From Roseibium sp. TrichSKD4 (GTDB lineage: Bacteria > Pseudomonadota > Alphaproteobacteria > Rhizobiales > Stappiaceae), in assembly GCF_000148725.1 (NCBI RefSeq), contig NZ_GL476311.1, positions 193,501 to 257,500 on the forward strand: a stretch of DNA of 64,000 bases, given 5' to 3'. Below the pieces are notes generated by a model that saw only the letters and a list, made by a program, of their open reading frames with translations, was not told the DNA's origin and ran no database searches. Each line of letters opens with the position of its first letter. The first letter of the stretch is position 1. The translations under genes and the position numbers were made by a program. Of the stretch, positions 10,552 through 20,912 are shown piece by piece.

Positions 10552-12174
10552 ATGTTGATGGCGATCTCTTCCAAGGCCGTTCCTGTTCCCGATTTTGTTC
10601 CTGTTAAACGCGCCCTTTTGTCTGTTTTTGACAAGACGGGCTTGGTCGAGTTCGCAAAGGCGCTTTCCGAGCGCGGCGTTGAGCTTGTGTCGACCGGTGG
10701 GTCTTACAAGGCGCTCAAGGATGCAGGCCTTGCGGTCATGGATATTTCGGAAGTGACCAAGTTTCCGGAGATTATGGATGGCCGCGTCAAAACGCTCCAT
10801 CCGATGGTGCATGGCGGTCTTTTGTCGATCCGGGATGATGAAGATCACCAAAAGGCCATGGCAGATCATGGCATCACAGGCATCGATCTGTTCTGCGGCA
10901 ACCTTTATCCATTTGAAGATGTTGTTGCCGAGGGCGCAGATTATGCGACCGGCATTGAGAACATTGATATTGGCGGACCGGCGATGACCCGGGCGGCTGC
11001 CAAGAACCATGCTTATGTCAGTGTTGTGACCGATCCGGCGGACTATGACACGGTCATATCAGAGCTGGATGCCAATGGCGGCAAGGCCCCGATCGCCCTT
11101 CGTAAAAAATTGGCCTTGAAGGCATTTGCCCGGACCGCTGCTTATGATGCGGCAGTCTCCAACTGGATGGCGGACCAACTGGATGAGGACACCCCGGCGC
11201 ACCGCGCAGTTGGTGGCGCTTTGGCAGAGGTGATGCGCTATGGCGAAAACCCGCATCAGTCTGCCGGTTTTTATGTGACAGGTGAAAAACGTCCGGGTGT
11301 TGCAACGGCGCGCCAATTGCAGGGCAAGACGCTTTCTTACAACAACATCAATGATACAGACGCTGCCTTTGAGTTGGTGTCCGAGTTTGATCCAGCCTGG
11401 ACAAGCGCGGTGGCTATCATCAAGCATGCCAATCCGTGTGGTGTTGCAGAAGCTGCGACACTCGAAGAGGCTTACAAATTGGCGCTGCGTTGTGATCCGG
11501 TGTCCGCCTTCGGCGGCATTGTTGCCCTCAACCAAAAACTCGATGCCAAAACGGCAGAAGAGATGGTGAAGGTGTTCACAGAGGTGATCATTGCGCCGGA
11601 TGCAGATGAAGCTGCACAAGAAATAATTGCGGCGAAAAAGAACCTGCGCCTGCTTTTGACCGGTGGTTTGGCTGACGCGCGGTCTAAGGGGCTTGCTGTA
11701 AAGTCTGTGGCGGGCGGCCTTTTGGTTCAGTCACGCGACAATGGCGTGATTGATGATCTGGCTCTCAAGGTTGTTACCAAACGGGCGCCAAGCGAACAGG
11801 AACTCAGCGATCTGAAATTCGCATTCCGTGTTGCAAAACACGTCAAGTCCAACGCCATTGTTTATGCCAAGGATGGAGCAACTGTTGGTGTTGGGGCAGG
11901 CCAGATGAGCCGAGTGGATTCAGCCCGCATTGCGGCCCGCAAGGCGCTTGATGCGACAGAAGCTGCGGGTTTGAGCGATCCGCTGACCAAAGGCTGCGTT
12001 GTTGCCTCCGATGCATTCTTCCCTTTCGCGGACGGATTGTTGTCTGCAGCAGAAGCTGGGGCGACAGCGGTCATTCAGCCGGGTGGCTCCATGCGGGACG
12101 AGGATGTGATCGCAGCGGCCGACGAAGCAGGTCTTGCCATGGTCTTGACTGGTATGCGTCACTTCCGTCACTAA
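10552..12174 (+). CDS. purH: Bifunctional AICAR transformylase / IMP cyclohydrolase PurH
   Basis: About 540 residues. The N-terminal MGS-like IMP cyclohydrolase domain begins '[17 protein letters not shown]' and includes '[13 protein letters not shown]'. The C-terminal AICAR formyltransferase domain has the diagnostic 'KHANPCGVA' near residue 300. It carries out the last two steps of de novo IMP synthesis. It starts at ATG 10552 or the ATG two codons on (10558), after GCGAGG. Its stop lies 6 bases from the end of the convergent transporter gene, and no hairpin is seen between them. Confidence 0.97.
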   Translation: MLMAISSKAVPVPDFVPVKRALLSVFDKTGLVEFAKALSERGVELVSTGGSYKALKDAGLAVMDISEVTKFPEIMDGRVKTLHPMVHGGLLSIRDDEDHQKAMADHGITGIDLFCGNLYPFEDVVAEGADYATGIENIDIGGPAMTRAAAKNHAYVSVVTDPADYDTVISELDANGGKAPIALRKKLALKAFARTAAYDAAVSNWMADQLDEDTPAHRAVGGALAEVMRYGENPHQSAGFYVTGEKRPGVATARQLQGKTLSYNNINDTDAAFELVSEFDPAWTSAVAIIKHANPCGVAEAATLEEAYKLALRCDPVSAFGGIVALNQKLDAKTAEEMVKVFTEVIIAPDADEAAQEIIAAKKNLRLLLTGGLADARSKGLAVKSVAGGLLVQSRDNGVIDDLALKVVTKRAPSEQELSDLKFAFRVAKHVKSNAIVYAKDGATVGVGAGQMSRVDSARIAARKALDATEAAGLSDPLTKGCVVASDAFFPFADGLLSAAEAGATAVIQPGGSMRDEDVIAAADEAGLAMVLTGMRHFRH

Positions 12175-12180
12175 GCCGGG

Positions 12181-13572
12181 TCAAGGCCCTACTTTCGGCT
12201 GACGAACGCGGGTCAGCACGAGGCAGCCGAAGATGAAAAAGGCCAGGATGGCGGACATGCCCGCCGCCTGACTGTTTGTGAGATAGGTCACGAGGCTGAC
12301 GGTCAATGGGGCCAGAAAGCTGGTTACCTTGCCGGAAAGGGCGAGCAGCCCGAAAAACTGCGCCAGTTGTTCGCGTGGTGCGAGACGTACCAACAAGCTG
12401 CGAGAGGCTGATTGAAGCGGACCGGCAGCAACGCCGATCAGTCCACCTAGCACCAGAAACATTTGCTCTGGTAGTGAGCCGAAGAGCGTTCCGTCCGTAG
12501 CTGGCGGCGCTGGGACGATGAACAAAATGGTGTTCCGGTCCACGGACACAAGCCCCAGACCGCAGACGATCAGCAGACTGAGGGCTCCCATCAGAACGAG
12601 TTTGGGTCCAAACCTGTCGTCCAACCGCCCTCCGATGATCGCGCCAAAGGTCCCGGTGATGGTGAGCAATATTCCGAAAATTCCGATTTGGATTGTGCCC
12701 CATCCCAATTGCCCGGCGGAGTAAATGCCGCCAAAGGCGAACAGCGCCACAAGTCCATCCTTGTAGATCATGTTTGCAAGCAGAAAGAAAAAGACAGGCC
12801 TGTTTTGCCGCGCGTGGGCAATGCTGTCTTTCAGGTTTGCAAGGCCGTTGCGGATGGCTGGACCGAGAGAGGACTTCTTTGGAACGTCCGGAACGAACAG
12901 GAATAGGGGCAGCAAAAAGACAATATACCAAATCGCCGAAAATGGGCCGGAGGCCCTGTCGCCTTCTCGTGTTGCGGCGTCCAACCCGAAAATTGGGTCC
13001 AAACCCAGGAGTGTGAGACCCGATTCAGGATTGGCGGCCATGAAGCCAAGCGCAATCACCAGGCTAACCAACCCGCCTGCATAGCCCGTCGCCCATCCAG
13101 CGCCGGAAAGGCATCCGATCCGGTTCGGCGGAACAAGATCTGGCATCATGGCGTTGTTGAAGACGGTGGCGAACTCAATCGCAAGAGTGGCAAGCCCGAA
13201 GGCGACAAGGGCGATCAGGATTGCATTCTCACTGTCCGGTATCGCAAACCACAAAGCAAAACACGCCAGCACGAAGGGGATGGAGAAGACGAGGATCCAA
13301 GGTTTTCTGTGTCCAGTCGCATCAGCCACCGCGCCTAAAATCGGAGCCAGAAGGGCAATGGCGAGCCCGGCGGCCGCAGTCGCATATCCCCACAAGGTTT
13401 GCCCTTCAGCCGGTGTGGCTGCGAGACTGGAGGCAAAGTAGGGGGCGAAAACAAAGGTGGTGACGAGCGTGGAAAAGGGTTGGGCTGCCCAATCAAACAG
13501 CGCCCAGGACACAAGTGCCTTGCGGGATATATTTGGATGTCCATCATCTGAAGGCGCTGAAGAGGTCGTCAC
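12181..13572 (-). CDS. MFS transporter, UMF1 family
   Basis: About 463 residues with 12 hydrophobic segments. The first helix carries 'ALFDWAAQPFSTLVTTFVFA', the signature of the UMF1 / vacuole-effluxer Atg22-like MFS group. Substrates of bacterial members are unknown, though eukaryotic Atg22 exports amino acids. The GTG at 13572 is chosen because GGAG lies 7 bases upstream; a longer TTG start at 13584 would put the start inside the hairpin that terminates the upstream gene. It is convergent with purH and downstream of the glutamate dehydrogenase gene. Confidence 0.85.
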   Translation of the reverse strand: MTTSSAPSDDGHPNISRKALVSWALFDWAAQPFSTLVTTFVFAPYFASSLAATPAEGQTLWGYATAAAGLAIALLAPILGAVADATGHRKPWILVFSIPFVLACFALWFAIPDSENAILIALVAFGLATLAIEFATVFNNAMMPDLVPPNRIGCLSGAGWATGYAGGLVSLVIALGFMAANPESGLTLLGLDPIFGLDAATREGDRASGPFSAIWYIVFLLPLFLFVPDVPKKSSLGPAIRNGLANLKDSIAHARQNRPVFFFLLANMIYKDGLVALFAFGGIYSAGQLGWGTIQIGIFGILLTITGTFGAIIGGRLDDRFGPKLVLMGALSLLIVCGLGLVSVDRNTILFIVPAPPATDGTLFGSLPEQMFLVLGGLIGVAAGPLQSASRSLLVRLAPREQLAQFFGLLALSGKVTSFLAPLTVSLVTYLTNSQAAGMSAILAFFIFGCLVLTRVRQPKVGP

Positions 13573-13580
13573 GAAAAACT

Positions 13581-13623
13581 CCAAAAAGAAAACCGGCCCG
13601 AAGCGCGAGGCTGCAGGCCGGTT
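13581..13623 (-). terminator. Intrinsic terminator of the glutamate dehydrogenase gene
   Basis: The arms AACCGGCC (13591-13598) and GGCCGGTT (13616-13623) pair perfectly around a 17-base loop. Read on the minus strand the hairpin is followed by TTTTCTTTTT. It sits between the dehydrogenase stop (13661) and the MFS start, so it should separate the two transcripts. Confidence 0.75.
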
Positions 13624-13660
13624 CTTAGCACAGTTTCAGATGGTCGCATGGACCCTTAAT

Positions 13661-16600
13661 TTATCGTCCGCTTGCTGCTTCGGATAGAAGGCTCGCTGCA
13701 ACAGAGAACTTGGAGACGCTGAGATCACCGTCCAAGATATCTGCCATGGAGCGTGTGGTGCGCTCGACAGCTTGCTCGTTTACTTTCAACCAGGCACCAA
13801 AGCTGCCTTCCTTGATGGCTTTTGCGCAAAGGCTGCGATGCGCTGCCGCTAAGGTGGCGCGTGAGCGATCAAGCGCCAGTCCATCATAGTAGTCGTTGAT
13901 GTCGAAGCTGCTGGCTAGCTCTTGCATGGCTCCAATCCTGAAGTGGGCGGCCACCTCGAAGTAGGCCTTGCCAGCTTTCATAAGATCCGCGCCGGTTTCT
14001 TCCGAAATCAGGACAATATCCGGAATGGAGGCTTCCGCCGGGAGCCAGGCAATCCGGTGTGCGAGCGGCTTAGGCAGACCTGCTGCCGTCAGCTCTTCAC
14101 CGGTCTTGACGAGATCATCCCGCTGGCTCTCGGTTACGATGGTGTCCAGCTTGCCTTTCAGCTTGCTGATACCGGACATGAACCGCTCAACAACAGCGGA
14201 AATGCCTTTTTCGAAAGAGACATTCCGCTTGAACCAGACAACGCGCTCCAGAAGCAGATCCTGCACCCGGCTGTAGAGGCCAAGCTGCACTGTGCCATCG
14301 ATCTTGGTGTCGAGAGCGTCGATCTCTTCATAGAGTTCTGTCAGGCCAAAGCTGTTGCGTGTTGCCACGAAACACTGAGCGATTTCGCTGGTTGTTGCAC
14401 CGGTCTGATCTAAAAGGCGGGTCATGAAGGTTGGGCCGCCACGGTTGATCATCGAGTTTGCAAGCATTGTCGCGATGATTTCGCGGCGCAGACGGTGTCC
14501 GGTGATTTCTTCCTCGTAATCCTTGGCCATTTGGTCCGGGAAGTAGCGGAAGAGTTCGCGGGCGAGATAGCTGTCATCTGGAACTGTGCTTGCCAAAAGC
14601 GCGTCATACAGCGTGAGCTTGGCATAGGCTAGAAGTACCCCGACTTCCGCACGTGTTAGGTGTTGATTGTTGACCCGCATGTCGGCAAGAGTGACTTCAT
14701 CAGGCAGTTGTTCGACCCGGCGGTCCAGAAGGTCCGCCTGTTCCAGCTGCCGCATCATGCGGATTTGATAACCGAAGTCTTCCATGCCCCTGCGCTCGCT
14801 CATGGAGATGGCGAGGGTCTGGAGGTAGTTGTTACGAAGCACCAAATCTGCCACTTCGTCGGTCATCGCCGCCAGAAGGATGTTGCGGTTCTCCAGTGTC
14901 AACTTTTGCGCTTTCATGGCTGCGCCAAGGGCGATCTTGATGTTGACCTCCATATCCGAGGAGTTCACCCCGGCGGAGTTGTCGATCGCGTCTGAGTTAC
15001 AGCGGCCACCATTGCGGTGGAACTCGATGCGGGCCAGTTGGGTGAGACCAAGGTTCGCCCCTTCACCGATGACCTTTGCGCCGACTTCCGGAGTGGTGAT
15101 ACGGATCATGTCGTTGGCGCGGTCACCTGCATCGGCATCTGTTTCGGTTGTGGCGCGAATGTAGGTGCCGATGCCACCGAACCACAAAAGATCAATATTC
15201 ATGCGCAGGATGGCCATCATGATTTCCTGCGGAGTGGCCTTTGCTGCTGTGAGGCCCAAAAGCTTCTTCATTTCCGCAGAAACCGGAATGGACTTGGCCT
15301 GACGGGAGAACACGCCGCCGCCCTTGGAGATCAGCTTGGTGTTGTAGTCTTTCCAGGACGAGCGCCCCAGATCGAACATCCGCTTGCGTTCTTTCCAGGT
15401 TTTGGCCGGATCGGGATCCGGATCGATAAAGATGTCCCGGTGATCAAAGGCTGCGACCAGTTTTGTGGCCTTGGAAAGCAGCATGCCATTGCCGAACACA
15501 TCGCCGGACATGTCGCCGACACCGGCGGCTGTAAATGGTTCGGTTTGAATGTCGCGGTTCATTTCGCGGAAGTGACGTTTAACCGCTTCCCATGCCCCGC
15601 GTGCCGTGATGCCCATCTTCTTGTGGTCGTACCCGGCAGAGCCGCCGGATGCAAAAGCATCGCCAAGCCAGAAGTCACGTCCTTCAGAGATGCCGTTGGC
15701 GGTGTCGGAGAAAGTTGCCGTGCCTTTGTCGGCTGCGACGACGAGATATGGATCGTCGCCATCGTAGCGCTGAACCTTTTTCGGTGGAACGACGATGTCC
15801 TCGTCCAGATTGTCCGTCACATCCAGCAGGGAGTTGATGAACACCTTGTAGCTTTCAGTGCCTTCCTTGAACCAGGCATCCCGGTCGCTCATGTCCGGAA
15901 GCTGTTTCGGCACAAACCCACCTTTTGCTCCAACCGGAACAATCACGGCGTTTTTGACCTGTTGGGCTTTCACAAGGCCCAGAACTTCTGTTCTGAAATC
16001 TTGCGGGCGGTCAGACCAGCGCAGGCCTCCGCGTGCGACCATGCCAAAGCGCAGATGCACGCCTTCGACACGTGGGCTGTAGACGAAGATTTCGCGGAAG
16101 GGTTTCGGGTCCGGCAAATCCTCGATTTTGCGGGATTCGATCTTGAACGCGATGGTCGGCTTTGGCTGCCCTTTCTTCTCCTCCTGGAAGAAGTTGGTGC
16201 GCAGGATCGACTCGATTGCGTTCTGGAAGCGGCGCACGATGCGGTCATCATCAAGACTGGCAACTTCATCCAGTTGCGCCATCAACTCGCCGTTCAGCTT
16301 CTCAATCGCCTTGTCGCGTCCCTTGGACTTGGACGGATCAAAGCGAAGGTGGAACAGCTCGACCAGTTTGCTGGCAATGGCCGGATAGTTGTTGAGCGCG
16401 GTCCACATATAGTCTTCTGAGAAGCGGATGCCTGCTTGACGCAGATATTTGGACAGCGCGCGAATGGCGGCAATGTCCCGCCAGGAAAGACCAGCGCTCA
16501 TGACGAGCTGATTGTAGCCGTCATTTTCAGCCTGACCCAGCCATATCGCCATGTAGAGATCTTCCAGACGCTCTTTCAGATCGTCCGTGAATTCAAAGGT

Positions 16601-18469
16601 GCCGTTTGAGCGCTGTTCCAACGACATTTCATGGAGATAGCTGAGCGGGCGCGCTTCCGGAGTGATGCGATAGGTGCGCTCGTTGATGACGCGGAAGCCC
16701 ATATTCTCCAAAAGCGGCACACGGGCTGACAGCGGGATTGGCGCAGCGTGATTATAGACCTTCAGCGACAGGCGCTCCTGTTGGGCGTCACTTGTGCGGA
16801 AGAAAGTGATGGCGGTGCGGGTCTTGTCTGAAAGGGTTTCGACCTTTTGCAGGTCAGATAGCGCAGTTGCTGCGTTGTAGACTTCCTTGTAGCCGCCGTG
16901 GAAGGCCAGCGCATAGCGGTCGGACAGTTCGCGAGCCTTCGCAGGATCAAATTTTTCTTTAAGCGCGTCGCGCAAGCTGTCCGGCCAAGTACGGATCATC
17001 TCCGCAACGGCCTTTTCCAGTTCGTCCTGATCGGGCTTGGGGGTTGGACCCTTGTCGCGGCCAACAATGTAATGCACGCGGGCCAACGGGCCTTCCATAT
17101 ACGTCACGTACCATGCGGACAGCCGACCATCATAAATGTTGGCGAGATAGGTGCCGATATTGAGCCGGACCTCGGTGGTGTACCGATCGCGGGGAACGAA
17201 ACACAGGATCGAGACGTAGCGATCAAATCGGTCCAGGCGCGGCAACACCCGGATTCGCGGACGCTCATCAAGCTGCAGGATGGCGAGGGCAAAGTCGTAG
17301 AGAGTGTCTTTGTCGATCTGGAACAGCTCGTCGCGGGGGAATGCTTCCATGACATTGGAGAGCGCGCGTCCGGAATAGCTTTCCTGACTGTAACCTGCCT
17401 TGGCAAGCACGCTTGCTGTCTTGCGGCGCAAGAACGGGATCGTGTTGGTTGGTTCGGTGTAGGCTGTGGAGGCATAAAGGCCGACGATCCGAAGTTCACC
17501 GATCATCTTGCCGTCGTCGTCAAATAGTTTAGCGCCGACATAATCCATATGAACGCGGCGGTGGACCCGGCTTTTGACGTTGGCTTTGGCGATGATCAAA
17601 GGTTCTGGATTTTGCAGGAATTCCCGGATTTCCGGGGTGATCTGAACAAACTCTTTTCCCCGGCGCAGCACGCGAACTTCCGGATCATTCAGCAGCCCAA
17701 GGCCAGTTCCATCATTTGGGGAAAGTTCCCCATCGACCACGCCGCCGTCGAATTTATATTCGCGCATTCCAAGGAAGATGAAGTTGTCCTTCGTCATCCA
17801 CTCCAGAAAATGAATGGCTTCCCAGAGTTCGTCGCTGCTGCCGTCAAGCTGGGCAGTCTTGTAGCTGTCAATGGCTTCTTGCAGGCGTTCGCGCATGGGC
17901 AAGAAGTCGTTCACCACAGAGCGGACATCCTGAAGCACGGCATTCAACCGTTCTTCGAGAACCTTGCGTGCTTCCGGATTGTCGATCCGGTTAACGTGAA
18001 TGTGGATCAGGCTTTCCTGGCGGTCCTTATGCTTGGGTGTGCGCTTGCGTTCTTTTGCGGACTTGAGTTTTCCTTTTGCATCACGCTCAACGATGAAAAT
18101 CGGGTGCAGAACGAGGTGTACCTCAAGTTTGCTCTCCTGAATCTCGTCCATGACCGAATCAACCAGGAACGGCATGTTGTCATTGACGACCTCAATGACA
18201 GTTAGTTCAGAAGCGCGGGCATCTTTGATCTTCAGATCCGGGTTGGTGATGCTCACCCGGTGTGTGCCGTGTTCGTGAACCTGAAAGTCATCCCACGCAA
18301 TTTTTGCAAATTCGATAAGTTCTTCAACGCTGTAGCTGACAAGGTCCTCTGCTGCTCCACGCGTGTAAAAAGCCGTAGCGAACTCAGCGAGCGCTTCGTT
18401 TTCTTTCTTGAGCTTGGCGATTGTTGCGGCAATCAATTTGGCTTTGGCGGGCTCGCGTTTGTCCGGCAT
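13661..18469 (-). CDS. gdhB: NAD-specific glutamate dehydrogenase, large (180 kDa) type
   Basis: About 1602 residues, the size of the L_180 class of NAD-GDH. The N-terminal ~700 residues are regulatory with ACT-like segments. The catalytic core in the centre shows 'GMVARGGLRWSDRPQDFRTE', 'VPVGAKGGFVPKQLP' with the catalytic-site lysine, and 'DMSGDVFGNGML' for the nucleotide-binding part. The enzyme deaminates glutamate to 2-oxoglutarate. The ATG at 18469 is preceded by AGGGGA; an upstream in-frame start at 18523 lacks that. It has its own terminator just downstream. Confidence 0.95.
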   Translation of the reverse strand: MPDKREPAKAKLIAATIAKLKKENEALAEFATAFYTRGAAEDLVSYSVEELIEFAKIAWDDFQVHEHGTHRVSITNPDLKIKDARASELTVIEVVNDNMPFLVDSVMDEIQESKLEVHLVLHPIFIVERDAKGKLKSAKERKRTPKHKDRQESLIHIHVNRIDNPEARKVLEERLNAVLQDVRSVVNDFLPMRERLQEAIDSYKTAQLDGSSDELWEAIHFLEWMTKDNFIFLGMREYKFDGGVVDGELSPNDGTGLGLLNDPEVRVLRRGKEFVQITPEIREFLQNPEPLIIAKANVKSRVHRRVHMDYVGAKLFDDDGKMIGELRIVGLYASTAYTEPTNTIPFLRRKTASVLAKAGYSQESYSGRALSNVMEAFPRDELFQIDKDTLYDFALAILQLDERPRIRVLPRLDRFDRYVSILCFVPRDRYTTEVRLNIGTYLANIYDGRLSAWYVTYMEGPLARVHYIVGRDKGPTPKPDQDELEKAVAEMIRTWPDSLRDALKEKFDPAKARELSDRYALAFHGGYKEVYNAATALSDLQKVETLSDKTRTAITFFRTSDAQQERLSLKVYNHAAPIPLSARVPLLENMGFRVINERTYRITPEARPLSYLHEMSLEQRSNGTFEFTDDLKERLEDLYMAIWLGQAENDGYNQLVMSAGLSWRDIAAIRALSKYLRQAGIRFSEDYMWTALNNYPAIASKLVELFHLRFDPSKSKGRDKAIEKLNGELMAQLDEVASLDDDRIVRRFQNAIESILRTNFFQEEKKGQPKPTIAFKIESRKIEDLPDPKPFREIFVYSPRVEGVHLRFGMVARGGLRWSDRPQDFRTEVLGLVKAQQVKNAVIVPVGAKGGFVPKQLPDMSDRDAWFKEGTESYKVFINSLLDVTDNLDEDIVVPPKKVQRYDGDDPYLVVAADKGTATFSDTANGISEGRDFWLGDAFASGGSAGYDHKKMGITARGAWEAVKRHFREMNRDIQTEPFTAAGVGDMSGDVFGNGMLLSKATKLVAAFDHRDIFIDPDPDPAKTWKERKRMFDLGRSSWKDYNTKLISKGGGVFSRQAKSIPVSAEMKKLLGLTAAKATPQEIMMAILRMNIDLLWFGGIGTYIRATTETDADAGDRANDMIRITTPEVGAKVIGEGANLGLTQLARIEFHRNGGRCNSDAIDNSAGVNSSDMEVNIKIALGAAMKAQKLTLENRNILLAAMTDEVADLVLRNNYLQTLAISMSERRGMEDFGYQIRMMRQLEQADLLDRRVEQLPDEVTLADMRVNNQHLTRAEVGVLLAYAKLTLYDALLASTVPDDSYLARELFRYFPDQMAKDYEEEITGHRLRREIIATMLANSMINRGGPTFMTRLLDQTGATTSEIAQCFVATRNSFGLTELYEEIDALDTKIDGTVQLGLYSRVQDLLLERVVWFKRNVSFEKGISAVVERFMSGISKLKGKLDTIVTESQRDDLVKTGEELTAAGLPKPLAHRIAWLPAEASIPDIVLISEETGADLMKAGKAYFEVAAHFRIGAMQELASSFDINDYYDGLALDRSRATLAAAHRSLCAKAIKEGSFGAWLKVNEQAVERTTRSMADILDGDLSVSKFSVAASLLSEAASGR

Positions 18470-18605
18470 TTGTTTTCCCCTTGACCCCTTGTGTCGTGTG
18501 CGGTGGGATTTCCTTAGCGTCATCGTCAGCCGTATATGTGACTATGATGTTTACGCTGATACCTTGAACTGGGTTTTCCGGTGTTTTTGTGAATGGAGAG
18601 ATAAT

Positions 18606-19172
18606 TTGTCCAAGAAAATCACGGCTTTGGATATTAACAGTGCGGAACCTTTGAGCTCTGAGACCAAAGCCTATTTCGACCTCTGCCAGGAAAAGCTCGG
18701 TCTGGTTCCTCATGTTCTTCTTGCGTACTCCTTCGATGAAACGAAACTGCGCACGTTCACGGAAATGTACAACGATCTGATGTTGGCCGAGAGCGGCCTC
18801 AGTAAACTTGACCGTGAAATGATTGCCGTAGCAGTCTCTGCCGTCAATCGTTGTTTTTATTGCCTCACAGCTCATGGTGCTGCAGTGCGTCAACTTTCCG
18901 GCGATCCTATGTTGGGTGAAATGCTGGTCATGAACTATAGGGCAGCCGACCTCGACACGCGTCAACGCGCCATGCTGGACTTTTCCGTGAAGCTGACCGA
19001 GCGTCCGGCCGAGATTGAAGAAGGTGACCGTCAGGCTTTGCGTGATGCTGGCTTTTCGAATCGAGATATTTGGGACATTTCTTCGGTTGCCGCCTTTTAC
19101 AACATGACCAACCGGGTGGCGGCCGCGAGCGACATGCGTCCGAATGATGAGTATCATTCAATGGCGCGTTGA
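18606..19172 (+). CDS. Carboxymuconolactone decarboxylase / AhpD-like peroxidase-related protein
   Basis: A 188-residue protein with the AhpD-like motif 'NRCFYCLTAHG', which contains the CxxC redox pair and nearby histidine. Downstream 'MLDFSVKLTERP' and 'DIWDISSVAAFYNMTNRVA' complete the CMD fold. This subfamily is annotated as uncharacterised peroxidase-related enzymes; it probably reduces peroxides or disulphides. TTG 18606 is chosen because GGAGAG precedes it and the protein then begins at the family boundary. The gene diverges from the glutamate dehydrogenase. Confidence 0.88.
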   Translation: MSKKITALDINSAEPLSSETKAYFDLCQEKLGLVPHVLLAYSFDETKLRTFTEMYNDLMLAESGLSKLDREMIAVAVSAVNRCFYCLTAHGAAVRQLSGDPMLGEMLVMNYRAADLDTRQRAMLDFSVKLTERPAEIEEGDRQALRDAGFSNRDIWDISSVAAFYNMTNRVAAASDMRPNDEYHSMAR

Positions 19173-19269
19173 GCTTTCAACGCATTGAAGCCGGTGACAG
19201 AACGGACAAGAAGGTGTAAATCCACCCTTCGAACAATTCTGAACGGACAAATGGAGAGGGAGCCGGGCG

Positions 19270-20217
19270 ATGGTTGCGCGCGTGTTCATTGATGGTGAAG
19301 CAGGAACAACGGGTCTACAAATCCGTGAGCGCCTCGCCGTCCGCCGCGACATCGAGCTGCTGTCGATCCCTGATGAGCTGCGCAAGGACACATCGGCGCG
19401 GGCGGATTACCTGAACAAGTCCGATATCGCTATTTTGTGCCTGCCGGATGACGCGGCGCGGGAAAGCGTGTCTCTCATTGAAAACGACACGACGCGGGTG
19501 ATCGATGCGTCTTCGGCTCATCGGGTGGCGGATGGCTGGACGTATGGATTTGCGGAAATGGACCGCACTCAAGAAGAAGCTATCCGGACCTCCAAACGGG
19601 TGACCAATCCGGGATGTTGGCCGCAGGGCATGATTGCAGGTCTTCGGCCGCTGATTTCTGCGGGCCTTTTGCCCGCTGATTTCGCTGTGACAGTCAATGG
19701 CATTTCCGGGTATTCCGGTGGCGGCAAGGGACTTATTGCCGATTATGAGGCAAATGAGAGTTCGGCCAACATGTTCGCGCCTTATGCGCTTGGATTGAGC
19801 CACAAACACTTGCCAGAGATGACCCATTACACGGGCCTGACGTCTGCACCGCTCTTCACCCCAGCAGTTGGGAACTACTACAAGGGCATGTTGACAATGG
19901 TGCCTCTGTGCTTTGGCGGTTTGGATAAGGTACCAAGTGGCGCCGACATTCATGCAGCGGTCAGTGATCACTTTGCAGCGGCCAATGGCTTCGTGGAAGT
20001 GGCTCCGCTGACGGACATTCAGAAGAGTGATGAGCTGGACCCGCAAGCGCTCAATGACACCAACCGCTTGCGGCTTCATGTATTTGCAAATGACCAACGG
20101 GCACAGGCGGTCCTGATCGCTGTTTACGACAATCTGGGCAAGGGCGCGTCCGGAGCAGCGGTTCAGAACCTGAACCTTATGCTCGGGGTGGAGCAGTCCA
20201 CCAGCCTTGCCGCCTGA
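19270..20217 (+). CDS. argC: N-acetyl-gamma-glutamyl-phosphate reductase, type 2
   Basis: A 315-residue enzyme. 'FIDGEAGTTGLQIRERL' at the start is the shortened nucleotide-binding loop of type-2 ArgC, 'TNPGCWPQGMI' holds the catalytic cysteine, and 'SGYSGGGKG' follows. The enzyme makes N-acetylglutamate semialdehyde in arginine synthesis. A 28-base gap separates it from leuD on the same strand, so the two could share a transcript although the pathways differ. Confidence 0.95.
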   Translation: MVARVFIDGEAGTTGLQIRERLAVRRDIELLSIPDELRKDTSARADYLNKSDIAILCLPDDAARESVSLIENDTTRVIDASSAHRVADGWTYGFAEMDRTQEEAIRTSKRVTNPGCWPQGMIAGLRPLISAGLLPADFAVTVNGISGYSGGGKGLIADYEANESSANMFAPYALGLSHKHLPEMTHYTGLTSAPLFTPAVGNYYKGMLTMVPLCFGGLDKVPSGADIHAAVSDHFAAANGFVEVAPLTDIQKSDELDPQALNDTNRLRLHVFANDQRAQAVLIAVYDNLGKGASGAAVQNLNLMLGVEQSTSLAA

Positions 20218-20245
20218 CACAGAATAACAACGGGAACCAATCGCC

Positions 20246-20851
20246 ATGGATAAATTCACCACGCTGACCGGAGTGGCTGCTCCGTTGCCGATCGTCAACA
20301 TCGACACGGACATGATCATCCCGAAACAGTTTTTGAAGACTATCAAGCGCACAGGCCTTGGTACGGCTCTCTTTCACGAAATGCGTACAAATGATGATGG
20401 CTCGGTCAATGCCGATTTCATTCTTAATCAACCAGCTTATAAGGATGCTAAGATCCTCGTTGCTGGTGATAATTTCGGCTGCGGCTCTTCCCGTGAGCAC
20501 GCACCTTGGGCGCTTCTGGACTTTGGTATTCGCTGTGTGATTTCCACCAGCTTTGCCGATATCTTCTACAACAACTGCTTCAAGAACGGCATTTTGCCGA
20601 TTCAGGTTTCGGAAGAGCAGCTTGAAAAGCTTCTGGATGATGCATCGCGTGGTGCCAACGCGACCTTGACCGTTGATCTGGAAGCCCAGGTGATCAAGGG
20701 ACCGGATGGCGGGGAGATTTCCTTTGAAATCGATCCCTTCCGTAAGCATTGCCTGCTGAACGGACTTGATGACATCGGATTGACGCTTGCCAAAAGCGCT
20801 TCCATTGACAGCTTTGAAGGTCAAATCGCAGACAGTCGTCCGTGGGCCTGA
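20246..20851 (+). CDS. leuD: 3-isopropylmalate dehydratase small subunit LeuD
   Basis: A 201-residue swivelling-domain protein. '[16 protein letters not shown]' near the start and '[16 protein letters not shown]' in the middle are standard LeuD motifs. It partners LeuC, which is not in this window, to isomerise isopropylmalate in leucine synthesis. A strong intrinsic terminator follows immediately. Confidence 0.96.
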   Translation: MDKFTTLTGVAAPLPIVNIDTDMIIPKQFLKTIKRTGLGTALFHEMRTNDDGSVNADFILNQPAYKDAKILVAGDNFGCGSSREHAPWALLDFGIRCVISTSFADIFYNNCFKNGILPIQVSEEQLEKLLDDASRGANATLTVDLEAQVIKGPDGGEISFEIDPFRKHCLLNGLDDIGLTLAKSASIDSFEGQIADSRPWA

Positions 20852-20878
20852 GTGATCGCTTGAAAGGTCAAGTCAAGA

Positions 20879-20906
20879 AAGCCGGCGGAAACGTCGGCTT
20901 TTTTTA
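20879..20906 (+). terminator. Intrinsic terminator after leuD
   Basis: The hairpin AAGCCGGCG-GAAA-CGTCGGCTT has one G-T wobble and a GNRA-type GAAA loop, and runs into a T-tract of about seven bases. It closes the argC-leuD transcript. The IS element begins only a few bases later. Confidence 0.9.
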
Positions 20907-20912
20907 GCGGAT

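Noticed and set aside
15017-16420. 467-residue open frame on the plus strand
   Set aside because: It lies antisense inside the well-supported NAD-glutamate dehydrogenase gene; the sequence is Cys/His/Arg-rich and has no family features, a normal shadow of high-GC coding DNA.
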